64,000 nt of DNA from Paraspadella gotoi. Taxonomy: Eukaryota; Chaetognatha. The notes under the pieces are model-generated. The model saw nothing but the letters and a program-made list of their open reading frames with translations. It made no database searches and was not told where the DNA came from. Each line of letters starts with the position of its first letter. The stretch's first letter is position 1. The stretch covers positions 21,561,665-21,625,664 of the forward strand of contig CM119269.1 of NCBI GenBank assembly GCA_051294375.1, read 5' to 3'. Shown here one piece after another: positions 31,714 to 43,153 of this stretch. A program made the position numbers and the translations under genes.

Positions 31714-31939
31714 AATCCCTCCTTATCCGGCCCGCCATCTCGCGGCCGTGCGATGCTGCCCAAATCGCCCTCTGTCGACGCGAATCTCAACGACGTTGGA
31801 AAAACAAAAGAGCATCCCGACGGATCATCGACTTTGACGCCATCTTCGTCGTCGTCGTCGTCGTCGCCGTCGTGGAAGGCCGCGTCGCTCAAGAAACCAA
31901 CGCCATCTAGGATCAGTTCTTCTATGAAACAAAAATCAG
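31714..31939 (+). CDS. SRCIN1-like exon 5: Ser-rich, coding (TCG)n
   Basis: Acceptor ATCTTTCCCAACAG (31713), donor TCAG|GTAAGA (31940). 75 codons plus one base, phase 0/1. Sequence NPSLSGPPSRGRAMLPKSPS, then DGSSTLTPSSSSSSSSPSWK, then KKPTPSRISSSMKQKSG. The Ser run is encoded by (TCG)n, the same trinucleotide class as the non-coding (GAC/GTC)n arrays. The next exon (phase 1) was not found. Confidence 0.7.
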
Positions 31940-33319
31940 GTAAGAAACTATTTTTCCCCCGCGCCTTTTTTTTTTTTTTTTTTTTTGAGAAAAGTGACGC
32001 GTTTGATCGTGTCACGTTCGAATGGCGAGACGCTTTTCACGTGCCACGTTTTTGAAAGAGAAAGACGCGTTTTTTTGGGCGGGCGTGTCACGTGGCTTTA
32101 TTTTCCGAAAGGGCCCCATTTTGTTTAAAATTCGGAATTTAGTCGTTGTAAGGATATTGAAAAATGATTGCGCTATGTTAATAACTTAATATTATAGATA
32201 TATTAGCAAAAATTAAAAATGCATTTGAATCTCTATTTAAATAATGACATAAGTTAGAGATTACAGGTTAGAATTATGGATTATGTTAAGGATTAGACTA
32301 AGGATTAGATAAAAAGATTAGGGTTAGAGGCTTAGGTTAGAGATTAAAAGTTTGGGTTTTGGGTTAAGAATTATGTTAAGGATTAGACTAAGGATTAGAC
32401 TAAGGATTATGGTTAGAGATTTAGGTTAAAGATTAAGAGTTTGGGTTTTGGGTTAAGGATTAAGTTAAGGATTAGACTAAGGATTAGACTGAGGATTAGA
32501 CTAAGGATTAAGGTTAGAGGCTTAGGTTAAAGATTAAGAGTTTGGGTTTTGAGTTAAGGATTTAGTTAAGGATTGAAATATGATTTTGGTAATGAAGTAA
32601 TTCGGGAATTAGGGAACCGAAATGGGGAACTATTAGAAAAGAGAGCCTGGCACGTTAAAGGCATCGCCGTTGGCGTGGTCACGTCAAAAAAAGCGACGCT
32701 TTTCTCGAAAAAGTGGCGTGGTGCGTTAAGGGTTGAACGCTTCTTTTTTGACGGGACACGATCTTGTATACACGCTATTGCCACACGTTCGGTATAAACT
32801 GCGATTAGTTGCGATGAAACACCGAGTTTTGAGTGTGAATGTTCACAGGAGGTGATGAGAGTTTTTAATTTGGTGAAAAGATTGACAGTTTTACATTTTA
32901 AATCATTTTTCTATTATTTGTTTAATTTTATGTTTACTCAAGTTATATTGGTTTCTTAGCCGTAGATATTCACTCACGTTGTTTTATATTAGTGATTCGT
33001 TTTCACGTTCTTAATGTTTTTCACCCAAAGCCAAAAGACAATTGGGAGATGTCTCGGTCAGAGTAAAATCTGGTCAATTCTGATGAGAAGGGAGGAAAAC
33101 GGAAGGGGCAAAGAGGAATTAAATATTAAAGGGGTTGGAATGATGAGGAAGGGGAAAGAGGAAAGATTAAAGGGAATAGAGAGAAAGAATAGAAAAACAG
33201 AGAGAGGAGGAGAGAAGGTAAGAACATAAGGGAAAGTATAATAAGGGGAAAGTCGGAAGAGAAAAATAAAAATAAAATGGAGGGAGGGAAAGAAAAAGAT
33301 AGGGAGTGGTCTTTTCACA
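31940..33319. other. Downstream intron/intergenic: GGATTAGACTAA minisatellite, CpG-rich patches
   Basis: 32270-32560 is a degenerate array of GGATTAGACTAA and GGTTAGAG units (TTAGGG-like). Two CpG/CACGTG-rich patches (31965-32100 and 32645-32800) share words such as GACGC, TTTTCTCGAAAAAG and GTCACGT, partly in inverted orientation. They may be ends of an unknown element. No exon seen. Confidence 0.45.
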
Positions 33320-33550
33320 CAATTGAAATATTATACCACTTCATTGATAGCCAGGTACCCCGGGAGTAAGTGAATAAACGAGACTGTGAGAGAGTCTTGA
33401 TTGAAAGCTTGCAGGGACCTGCTCTGTCATTATCTTGTAAGAGTGATGGAGGCCTTAAACCACCAAAGCCTGTCCAAAGTCAGGGGCAAGATAGCTTATT
33501 TATTAAATGAATGGATAATTTTTATATTGGTTGTACCAATTTCATAGAAA
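33320..33550 (+). repeat. Interspersed repeat R1, copy 2 (empty MITE site)
   Basis: Nearly identical to 349-534. It carries a single AATGGATAAT (33509-33518) followed by TTTTTATATTGGTTGTACC, i.e. the site occupied by the MITE in copy 1. Confidence 0.8.
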
Positions 33551-33609
33551 AATCGCTGGAAAAATTAAAAAGAAAATCAAACGTTAAAAATCTATAGATC
33601 TAATATAAA

Positions 33610-33890
33610 TTGTTAAATCTTTGAGTTTAGAAAATGCGGAGGAGAAAAAAAAAGAGAGAAAGAACAGAAGGGAGGGGAAGAAGGGAAATAGAGGGAAGAG
33701 GGGAGGGAGAAAGAGGAAGAAGAGGGTAGGGAAGGGAATAGGGGGGAAGAGTAGGGAGGGAGAGAAGGAAAGGGGTGGAAGACAGAAGAAGAGGAAGCGG
33801 GAGAAAGAGAGGAAAAGAGAGAGATGGAGAGGGAGAGAGAGGAAGGGAGGAAGGGAGGAAGAGGGGGGAGAGAGAAAATGTCAGTGAGAG
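33610..33890 (+). repeat. Polypurine (GGGA/GGAA) tract
   Basis: About 280 bp of GGAGGGAAGAAGGG-type sequence. The open frame (Lys/Arg/Glu/Gly) is an artefact. Confidence 0.8.
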
Positions 33891-33944
33891 AAAAAAAAGG
33901 CGAAAACGATCGTGAAGATGAGTCTCTTAACGAGCGCCCATCAA

Positions 33945-34140
33945 ATCGTCACCGACGACGACGACGACAACGACGACGACAATGCCACTAAAAATTGCCA
34001 GAGGGCGTTAATGATGAAAAACTGACCAGCGCAACGAAATGTGACTTTAAAAAGAAAACGGGGACGACGACGACGACGACGACGACTTAGTAGATGACCC
34101 AGATGACCAAGAAATGACGACGACGACGACGACGAGGAAA
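33945..34140 (+). repeat. (GAC)n clusters
   Basis: Three short GACGAC arrays (33951-33980, 34063-34087, 34116-34136) in a stretch lacking recognisable exons. Confidence 0.8.
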
Positions 34141-34299
34141 AATGCAAGGGCTTCTCGACTTCTTGCAGTGAAAATGATTTCATCAGCCCTCGAGAAATTG
34201 GTTATGTCTCGGTTGATGACTGACATTACGAGACCACGAGCCCTTTGAGGAAGGCTCTCCCCTCTGGAGGAAGGTTATAGAAAGAGTGAACAGAGTGGC

Positions 34300-34318
34300 A
34301 GGGAGAGAGAGAGAGAGG

Positions 34319-34371
<53 letters not shown>

Positions 34372-34372
34372 C

Positions 34373-34420
<48 letters not shown>

Positions 34421-34430
34421 TAGAGAGAGA
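34300..34430 (+). repeat. (GA)n microsatellite
   Basis: About 130 bp of GAGAGA with few interruptions, followed by CTTGGCGCTGCTTGGTTCTG. Confidence 0.9.
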
Positions 34431-34554
34431 ATTGCTTGGCGCTGCTTGGTTCTGCTTGGCGCCAGCTCCGCATCACGCGTCTGATATTTTGTGGCGAAAA
34501 GAAAAAAAAATTCTTCGGCGCCAAAAAAAGGTGGCGCAGCTTTTATTTTATGGG

Positions 34555-34730
34555 GAGTGCGGGGTGTCAAAGAGGGTTGGGGTGTTAAAGAGGATTGGGG
34601 TGTCAAAGAGGGTTGGGGTGTAAAGAGGGGTTGGGGTGTCAAAGAGGGTTGGGTGTTAAAGAGTTGTTGGGTGTCAAAGAGGGTTGGGGTGTCAAAGAGG
34701 GTTGGGGCGTTAAAGGGGGTCGGGGAATAA
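34555..34730 (+). repeat. 18-bp minisatellite GTCAAAGAGGGTTGGGGT
   Basis: About nine units, some shortened by one base, followed by (AAT)n at 34745-34865. Confidence 0.9.
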
Positions 34731-34758
34731 AATAGTGGTGTAAAATAGTATAATAATA

Positions 34759-34804
<46 letters not shown>

Positions 34805-34832
34805 TAATATAATAATAATAATAATAAAAAAC

Positions 34833-34865
<33 letters not shown>

Positions 34866-34866
<1 letters not shown>

Positions 34867-35367
34867 TAATTGATGGCGGATGACGAATATGGGGCAGAGA
34901 TTTTAAGGAAACAAATTTGTGAATTACGAAGGAAAATTGAAAATGAGAGAATTTCTTTGTTCCGGTGAATGATGTGTGTGAGAATGAGAGAGCGAAGGAG
35001 CTGAAGAAGAATCGTTTGTGGGTCGAAGTGAAGGAACTGACTGGAGCTAAGTGGACGTCGTTAAGGAGCCAACGAAAAAGCGAAGAGGTTTAAGGAGAGC
35101 GGAATAGTGGAGTTACAAAGGAGTCGGAGAGAGTGGTGGAGCCAGCGGAGTTCGGAGTACTGGAGTGGCTCGTGGCAAAGTGAGACGGTTGGGATGTGGT
35201 AGTGGAAAAGAGTGTCAGAGTATCAGAGTGACAGAACGATGGAGTGGCAGAGTGACGGAGGTAGTAGTGACGTAGTATCTGTGTGACGCAGTTACGAAAT
35301 GACCGAGTATCATGATGGCAGGGTGACGTCGAGGCAGAGTGGCAGATTGTCAGAGTGGCAGTGTGAC
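34866..35367. other. Unassigned, degenerate GAGTGGCAGAGTGAC repeats
   Basis: 34866-35090 is unassigned. 35090-35367 is full of short GTGGAG, GAGTGGCAGAGTGAC and CAGAGT words that look like ancestors of the 40-bp unit that follows. Confidence 0.4.
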
Positions 35368-36130
35368 TGCGTGACTGAGTGGCAAACTGGCATATTGTCA
35401 TAGCGTTAATGTGACTGAGTGGCAAAGNNNNNNNNNNNNNNNNNNNNNNNNNTGTTAATGTGACTGAGTGGCAAGTGGCATTATTGTCATTAGCGTTATG
35501 TGACTGAGTGGCAAAGTGGCATATTGTCAAAGCTGTTAATTATATTTGAGTGGCGAAGTGGAATATTGTCAAAGCGTTAATGTGACTGGAGTGGCAAAGT
35601 GGCATAAGTGTCATAGCGTTAATGTGACTGAGTGGCAAGTGGCATAGGTATAGCGTTAATGTGACTGAGTGGCAAAGTGGTAGTGTCTAGCGTTAATGTG
35701 ACTGAGTGGCAAAGTGGCATAGTGTCATAGCGTTAATGTGACTGAGTGGCACAGTGGCATAGTGTCATAGCGTTAATGTGACTGAGGTGGCAAAGTGGCA
35801 TAATTTCATAGCGTTAATGTGACTGAGTGGCAAAGTGGCATATTGGTCATAGCGTTAATGTATTTGAGTGGCAAAGTGGCATTTGTCATAGCGTTAATGT
35901 ATTTGAGTGGCAAAGTGGCATATTGTTCCATAGCGTTAATTTGGACGAGTGGCAAAGTGGCATAGTGTCATAGCGTTAATTGTGACTGAGTGGCAAAGTG
36001 GCATAGTGTCATAGCGTTAATGTGACTGAGTGGCAAGTGCATATGTCATAGCGTTAATGTGACTGAGTGGCAGTGGCATATTGTGATCTTAATTGATGAG
36101 GCAAAGTGGCAATATTGTCATAGCGTTAAT
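35368..36130 (+). repeat. 40-bp minisatellite GTGACTGAGTGGCAAAGTGG CATAGTGTCATAGCGTTAAT
   Basis: About 18 units, interrupted by a 25-N gap (35428-35452). Units differ by frequent 1-2-base losses and gains, suggesting poor consensus quality. Confidence 0.9.
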
Positions 36131-36472
36131 GGACGAGATTGGTTAGTTTCGAATGATTATGAGCGTAGTCATCGAATCCGCGAAGCGAAAGAGAAAAAAT
36201 GTGAGTTCCACGAGGATGAAATGGGAAATGAAATTTTATTGGGCCAGTAAAATAAAGAGGGGAGGGGGAAGGAGAGAAGAGAGAGAGAGAGGGAGGGATG
36301 AGGGGAGGAAAAGAAAGATTGGGATAGAGAGAGAGGGAGAGAGAGAGAGGAGAGGAAGGGTAGGAGAGAGGGAAAGAAAGATGATGAGGATAGAGAGGAG
36401 AGGAGGAGAAAGGAAGGGATGAGGAGAGAGGGGAGTGGTTAGGGTAGAGAGAGAGGAAGGGGAGGAGAACAT

Positions 36473-36506
<34 letters not shown>

Positions 36507-37375
36507 AGAGAGAGAGAGACGAGAGAGAGAGAGTGAGAATCAATATGGCGACTGCCACGGAGAGATCAAAGGAACTACATAGTACAGTCCACAACATTTA
36601 CACAGTTGAAAGTTTGGAATCAATTTAGCAAATTGATTGAAAAACTATTGTATTAGTAATACTCATCTATAGTTATTTTTCTTTTTTTTATAAATATAGT
36701 AGCCCAGTCAGCTTATATGGTATATAGTACTACCCTTATATAATGTCAAAATTTCAAAATGTTTTTTTTTTATTTATTCTGGGAACAGATTCAGATCCTT
36801 GTTAAAAAGTTGATAAAGAAAATATAAATCTTTTTAAAAAAATATGTCATTAGTAGGTAAAATTACAAAAAAACTTCTTTAGATCAACCTTTTGCAATAA
36901 ATCTAAATCCGATCTTAAAATTTTTAAAAATTTGTATTTTGAAATTTTAGTATTATATACTTATTACTATATATAATATATAGCTCACATGGAGCCCACT
37001 AATGTATGAAATTAAAAAATAAAATTTTACCAAATTATTTTTATTCTATGTATCAAAATCAAAAGTTTTGACATATTTCTAACAATTACGTATTGTATTC
37101 TCCAAGTTCGGGCGTTCGATTGCATCTCTCTCTCTCTCTCTCTCACTCTCGTCTCATTTCTTCCTTTCCTCTCTCTCTCTCTCTCTCGCTCTCTCTCTCG
37201 TCTTCTCCTCTCTCTCTCTCTTCTCATCTACGTCATCAATACTAACAATCTCTCTCTCTCTCTTCATTAATCTCTTCTCTCTTTCTCTCTCTCTTCTCTC
37301 TCTCTCTCTCTGCTCTCTCTCTCTCTCCAAACAGCCTACGAATTACAAATAACTATGGCTTCATCTCTCTCTTTT
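36107..37375 (+). repeat. 1.27-kb tandem duplication, copy 1 (contains AT-rich repeat FamB)
   Basis: Order: last 40-bp unit, GAGATTGGTTAGTTTCGAAT, AAAATAAAGAGGG, a purine tract (36255-36535), CAATATGGCGACTGCCACGG, the AT-rich FamB repeat (36600-37090), then (CT)n to 37330. Matches 37378-38400 throughout. Confidence 0.85.
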
Positions 37376-37377
37376 TT

Positions 37378-37754
37378 TGGCAAAGTGGCATATTGTCATA
37401 GCGTTAATGTGACTGAGATGGTTAGTTTCGAATGATTATGAGCGTAGGTCATCGAATCCGAGCGAAAGAGAAAAAATGTGGATCCACGAGGATGAAATGG
37501 GAAATGAGAATTTTATTGGGCAGTAAAATAAAGAGGGNNNNNNNNNNNNNNNNNNNNNNNNNNNNNNNNNNNNNNNNNNNNNNNNNNNNNNNNNNNNNNN
37601 NNNNNNNNNNNNNNNNNNNNNNNNNNNNNNNNNNNNNNNNNNNNNNNNNNNNNNNNNNNNNNNNNNNNNNNNNNNNNNNNNNNNNNNNNNNNNNNNNNNN
37701 NNNNNNNNNNNNNNNNNNNNNNNNNNNNNNNNNNNNNNNNNNNNNNNNNNNNNN

Positions 37755-37788
<34 letters not shown>

Positions 37789-38399
37789 GAATCAATATGG
37801 CGACTGCCACGGAGAGTTCAAAGGAACTACATAGTACAAGTCCACAACATTTACACAGTGAAAGTTTGGAATCAAAATTTAGCAAATTTTGAAAACTATT
37901 GTATTAGTGAATACTCATCTATAGTTATTTTTCTTTTTTTATAAATATAGTAGCCCAGTCAGCTTATATGGTATATAGTACTACCCTTATATAATGTCAA
38001 AATTTCAAAATGTTTTTTTTTTTAATTCTGAGAACAGATTCAGATTCCTTGTTAAAAGTTGATAAAAGAAAATATAAATCTTTTTAAAAAAATATGTCAT
38101 TAAGTAGGTTAAAATTACAAAAAAACTTCTTAGATCAACCTTTTGCAATAAATCTAAATCCGATCTTAAAATTTAAAAATTTGTATTTTGAAATTTTAGC
38201 CTATTATATACTTATTACTATATATAAATATAGCTCACTGGAGCCCACTAATGTATGAAATTAAAAAATAAATTTACCAAATTATTTTTATTCTATTATC
38301 AAAATCAAAAGTTTTGACATATTTCTTCAACAATTACGATATTGTATTCTCGCAAGTTCTGTCGTTCGATTGCATCTCTCTCTCTCTCTCTCTCACTCT
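37378..38399 (+). repeat. 1.27-kb tandem duplication, copy 2 (interrupted by gap)
   Basis: Same order as copy 1, with the purine tract replaced by a 217-N gap (37538-37754) and the (CT)n end cut by the 345-N gap at 38400. The AT-rich FamB repeat is at 37855-38340. Differences are mainly single-base indels. Confidence 0.85.
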
Positions 38400-38744
38400 N
38401 NNNNNNNNNNNNNNNNNNNNNNNNNNNNNNNNNNNNNNNNNNNNNNNNNNNNNNNNNNNNNNNNNNNNNNNNNNNNNNNNNNNNNNNNNNNNNNNNNNNN
38501 NNNNNNNNNNNNNNNNNNNNNNNNNNNNNNNNNNNNNNNNNNNNNNNNNNNNNNNNNNNNNNNNNNNNNNNNNNNNNNNNNNNNNNNNNNNNNNNNNNNN
38601 NNNNNNNNNNNNNNNNNNNNNNNNNNNNNNNNNNNNNNNNNNNNNNNNNNNNNNNNNNNNNNNNNNNNNNNNNNNNNNNNNNNNNNNNNNNNNNNNNNNN
38701 NNNNNNNNNNNNNNNNNNNNNNNNNNNNNNNNNNNNNNNNNNNN
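38400..38744. other. Assembly gap (345 N)
   Basis: Left flank is (CT)n, right flank poly-T. Confidence 0.99.
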
Positions 38745-38818
38745 TTTTTTTTTTTATCAAAAATATTTTTTTCTTGAATCGATTCTCCTTTCAAAGAACA
38801 AAGACAGTTTGGCTCATC

Positions 38819-38851
<33 letters not shown>

Positions 38852-39137
38852 TTCACCATCGACATTTTCTGTCGCGCGTCGAATCAAGGTTTACGCCGCT
38901 TCTTTCATTAGCGCTCAGTTCTTTTTCCGCGAAATAATGAATGAATGAATAAATAAAAGGAATGAATTAATGATTTAATGAATGAATGAATGAATGATTT
39001 TGTGAATGCGACCGTTTGAGCGTGGACCGCCTTTTCTCTCATTCACCGTCGCTGTGATCGATTCTCACCATCTCACCATCACAAGTTTTCTCCCGTGAAT
39101 CGGATATTCTCTCTATCTCTCTCTCTCTCTCTCTCTC
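38745..39137. other. Short sequence island between gaps
   Basis: (GTC)n at 38819-38853, then AATGAATGAATG repeats (38936-39000), then (CT)n up to the next gap. No gene seen. Confidence 0.5.
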
Positions 39138-39430
39138 NNNNNNNNNNNNNNNNNNNNNNNNNNNNNNNNNNNNNNNNNNNNNNNNNNNNNNNNNNNNNNN
39201 NNNNNNNNNNNNNNNNNNNNNNNNNNNNNNNNNNNNNNNNNNNNNNNNNNNNNNNNNNNNNNNNNNNNNNNNNNNNNNNNNNNNNNNNNNNNNNNNNNNN
39301 NNNNNNNNNNNNNNNNNNNNNNNNNNNNNNNNNNNNNNNNNNNNNNNNNNNNNNNNNNNNNNNNNNNNNNNNNNNNNNNNNNNNNNNNNNNNNNNNNNNN
39401 NNNNNNNNNNNNNNNNNNNNNNNNNNNNNN
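39138..39430. other. Assembly gap (293 N) between (CT)n and (GA)n
   Basis: The flank switches from CTCTCT on the left to GAGAGA on the right, so a CT-to-GA turn is hidden or two unrelated ends were joined. Confidence 0.99.
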
Positions 39431-39521
39431 GAGAGAGAGAGAGGGCGCAGCTTTGGATAGGGGACAGAGAAATGAAAAAATGAAACTAGAAAGGAGATTA
39501 AAAAATATGAAAAAAATGAGA

Positions 39522-39729
39522 NNNNNNNNNNNNNNNNNNNNNNNNNNNNNNNNNNNNNNNNNNNNNNNNNNNNNNNNNNNNNNNNNNNNNNNNNNNNNNN
39601 NNNNNNNNNNNNNNNNNNNNNNNNNNNNNNNNNNNNNNNNNNNNNNNNNNNNNNNNNNNNNNNNNNNNNNNNNNNNNNNNNNNNNNNNNNNNNNNNNNNN
39701 NNNNNNNNNNNNNNNNNNNNNNNNNNNNN
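39522..39729. other. Assembly gap (208 N)
   Basis: Right flank is (GA)n. Confidence 0.99.
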
Positions 39730-40616
39730 GAGAGAGAGAGAGAGAGAGAGAACAAATGTAAGGGGTTGTCGAAGTGACAAAGAAGAAAAAACGACGAAGA
39801 TGATGATGACGAAGAGTCCGTAGATTTCAGCTTCGCGTTTCTTCTGTTACTGCTGCTGCCGTTTTCCCCGCTGCTGCCGCCGCTGCTGCCGTCGCTTCTG
39901 CCATAGGGCCGTCGCTGCTGCTGCCGCTCCTGATGCTGTTATAATTGTGATTGTTGTCGTTGGAAATTCCGTTTTCTCTATAATGAGGAAATGGGCGCGT
40001 GAAGTGTCGGGGAAAAAATGACTGAAATCTGTTGGATTCTAATTTCTGAGGGACTCGAATCATTTTTACAATTGAACTTATTTGTGATGTGGGATGATCA
40101 CTGCGGACTGTGACAGGATCACTGTGCCCTGATCACTGTGATTTTTGTCTGACTCACCTTGGTTTCTCACTTCACTTAAACTTCGCGACTCAATTTCTTC
40201 GGACAAAAAAAAACATCTTTTTTCTTTTCTTTTTCTTTTTTCTTTCGTGTGAATCGATTGTAAACTCGTCAGCAGAAGAAAAACTACGATAACGGAAGAA
40301 CGGATATTATATGTCAATATGGTATAGTTTGGGTACAGTTTTTAATATATTTTTCTAAATATTATCATGATATTTAGACGGGAATTTTCAGTTTAAAGAC
40401 CGAATTCGTTTTATTCTTTGAAATCTCTTTTTGTTACGGTGATGTGTGTTTTTTCTGTTTCATATATATATATTTTTCCTTCCTGATCTCGTCGTAGTGA
40501 CGTATATTTGCTTCAGCCACGGATCGGCCATCTGCCGACGAAAAAAAGAAAAAACCTCAAACGATTCGGCGACAACAACGTTAATAGCGTTAGTCATTTG
40601 TCTGGATCTTCGAATT
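39730..40616. other. Unassigned; (CTG/CCG)-rich segment
   Basis: 39845-39930 is rich in GCTGCTGCCGCC words. The minus strand reads a 78-codon frame with an Ala run (39827-40063) that has no family match and no splice support. The rest is AT-rich. No gene called. Confidence 0.3.
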
Positions 40617-40827
40617 NNNNNNNNNNNNNNNNNNNNNNNNNNNNNNNNNNNNNNNNNNNNNNNNNNNNNNNNNNNNNNNNNNNNNNNNNNNNNNNNNNNN
40701 NNNNNNNNNNNNNNNNNNNNNNNNNNNNNNNNNNNNNNNNNNNNNNNNNNNNNNNNNNNNNNNNNNNNNNNNNNNNNNNNNNNNNNNNNNNNNNNNNNNN
40801 NNNNNNNNNNNNNNNNNNNNNNNNNNN
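40617..40827. other. Assembly gap (211 N) next to (GAC)n
   Basis: (GAC)12 follows at 40828-40864. Confidence 0.99.
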
Positions 40828-40863
<36 letters not shown>

Positions 40864-40864
40864 T

Positions 40865-42041
40865 TAATGACTTTTTGTTCTAATCTTGTTAGACGTCATT
40901 AGGGAGGCAGTCTTACCCTCCGTGGTTTCGCCCCCTCCACTCCCTCTCCCTTCCTTCTGCTGGGGGAAAAAGTTGATGGGGTAAAATCACTTTCACCCGA
41001 TGTTGTAAAAGAATTCAGCTAATAATACCTTGATGTCGAAAGGGGGTCGAGCCTGGTTGCCTGGTATTTTGTTTTAAAATGGAATGTAATTAAAGTTGAT
41101 ATTGAAACGAGGAACGAACTTCTGAATTATATTTTGTTTTCCTTGAGCCTCGTTTCGAATCTCATTTGCTTAAAAATAAGTATAAAATTATCCTTCATCA
41201 TTAAAATTACTTATAGTCATTCCGAGAATACGCATCTTGGGAGACGAAGCGACTTTAAGAACATCACATTACATTACATTACATTACATTACATTAGCTC
41301 GTATCAACCAATTGTTAATCAAATTGGCAAACATGTAGGCCGATTGGAAAGAAACTTATGAAACACAAAGAGCTCTCCATCAGGTTTAATTGAAGATTTG
41401 TTGATATGTTGATTTGTTTTGAATTGTTTAATGATTTTTTACGTAGTATTTTTTAAATTTCTAGTAGTTTTATGTGTTTTGATGTTAGTAGTTTTTGTTA
41501 TATTTATGTGATCAGTGTATTTTTTATTTGTTTACCGTGTTCCAGTCTTTTAATTGTGTTAATATCGTTTTTGTTATAAAAATATGTTGAATTGCGTGCT
41601 TTTATATATTGATATGTTGATTTTAGTTTTTTATTTCTTTTAGCGTTTACTATAAAACAATATACTTATACATTTTTGGGTATATGTTTTACCCTATTTA
41701 CGCATTATACACTTATAACGTTTTTGTTTTGTTTTGTTTTGTTTTTCACTGTCTACACATAATACACTTTTAACGTTTTTATACAAAAAGCCAAAGTCAC
41801 AACATTATCGAAAACGTTACCATATAAACAGAATCTGAACGGGTGACTGTTGACAACGAAGATTCTTCATTGCAGATTTTTGACGACTTGAAAACGAAAT
41901 CCTTCTTCTTTTCTGGAAGACAAAAAACAAAAAAGAAGATTTGACGAGAGCGAAAAAAGAAAGAAAATAAAAGAAAGAATTGAGATGAAAAATAAAAAAA
42001 ATGATTGACGAGGAAGAACTAATTGTGAGAAAGTTACTCAG

Positions 42042-42043
<2 letters not shown>
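40865..42043. other. AT-rich DNA with (ATTAC)n
   Basis: CATTACATTACATTAC at 41266-41296 and the repeated phrase ACTTATAACGTTTTTG/ACTTTTAACGTTTTTA (41709, 41765). No exon seen. Confidence 0.45.
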
Positions 42044-42077
<34 letters not shown>

Positions 42078-43055
42078 NNNNNNNNNNNNNNNNNNNNNNN
42101 NNGTAGAGATGAGGGAAGAGAAAGTAGGCGAGTCGGAGAGAGAGGGGGGAGAGGATGAGATGAGAGGAGCGTATGAGGAGAGCCTGTATAAGAATAGTGA
42201 GCATGTTTGGTTGAGGGTGAATAGAAGTGAGGCGTTGAGGAGAGTATTGTGGGGCCAAAGATGAATGAGTACAGAGAGGGGAGGGGTTTTGAAGAAGGAG
42301 GGGAGAAGAGAAATTCGTTAGGGATTCGGGAGGTTAGTGGGGAGGGGGCGAGGAGTGTGATCAACGAGCGTGAGATGGGGAAGATAACACGAGGATAGAA
42401 GATAGCGAGAACGGCCAGGAGGAGGAAGGAGTGAGGAGAGCAGTGAAGTATACGTGGTGAGAAGACGAGTCAGAATTGAAGGAGAACGAAGAGAGGGGGG
42501 AGCGAGGTGAAGTGTATTTGGGAGAAGAGCGCGGGGGGGAAGGATGGAGGGGTGGGGGGAGGGAAATTTGTGAAGAGACATGAGATAAGAGTATAGTGAG
42601 GAGAGAGATGGAGGGGTTATACTGATTGAGAACCAGCCGGAACAGGTTAAACTAAAGTTTCTCTCAATTAAATGAATTTAGGGAGAGAAGATGAAGCCAT
42701 TGTATAGATATAAATAGAAAAGAATAATTTTTAAGAAAGTATATTCCGAAGGATATAGGCAAAGGAGAGCCTTGTAAAGTTGATTTTATTACTATTATAA
42801 AGTTTAAAATTTCTTTTTTTAAGAAATTTTTCTTTTTTGATGATTATGAAGAGAGAGAGAGATTGAGATTGCCGATTTTAGGTAGAGCTAAAAGTAGAGT
42901 AAAAGCTGTATATTACGCAGAAATAGAGAAGACTCAGAGCGAGTGATGAAGAGAGATAGGAGAGAGGTGATTGGAGAGTAGAGAGGAGGAGAGAGAGAGG
43001 GAGAGAGAGAGAGGGCGGAGAGAGAGGAGCAACAGGAGAGGAGAGAGGAGAGAGA

Positions 43056-43107
<52 letters not shown>

Positions 43108-43119
43108 TGGAGAGGATGA

Positions 43120-43153
<34 letters not shown>

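Larger units (their letters stand above)
22801..31939 (+). other. SRCIN1/KIAA1217 (sickle tail)-like gene, 5' part (gene span)
   Basis: Five phase-compatible exons. Exons 2 and 3 encode the most conserved stretch of the p140Cap/sickle-tail family (AIP3/Bud6-like region): LLLGNQCKKAIMPNQITSL, IRALFVRAFPDQLSLTYLE, VAIYFHDQAKDVFRELENLG, and LRDKSILKVF. In vertebrates these proteins are cytoskeletal/Src-pathway scaffolds (SRCIN1) or notochord and disc proteins (KIAA1217). They have this N-terminal region, then Ser/Pro-rich linkers and a central coiled coil. Here the Ser/Pro-rich exons 4-5 follow; the coiled-coil exons were not found in the window. Introns are large and packed with repeats. Confidence 0.8.

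Noticed and set aside
39827-40063. Minus-strand frame with an Ala run (78 codons)
   Set aside because: CTG/CCG-rich simple sequence, no family match, no splice sites that would join it to another exon.
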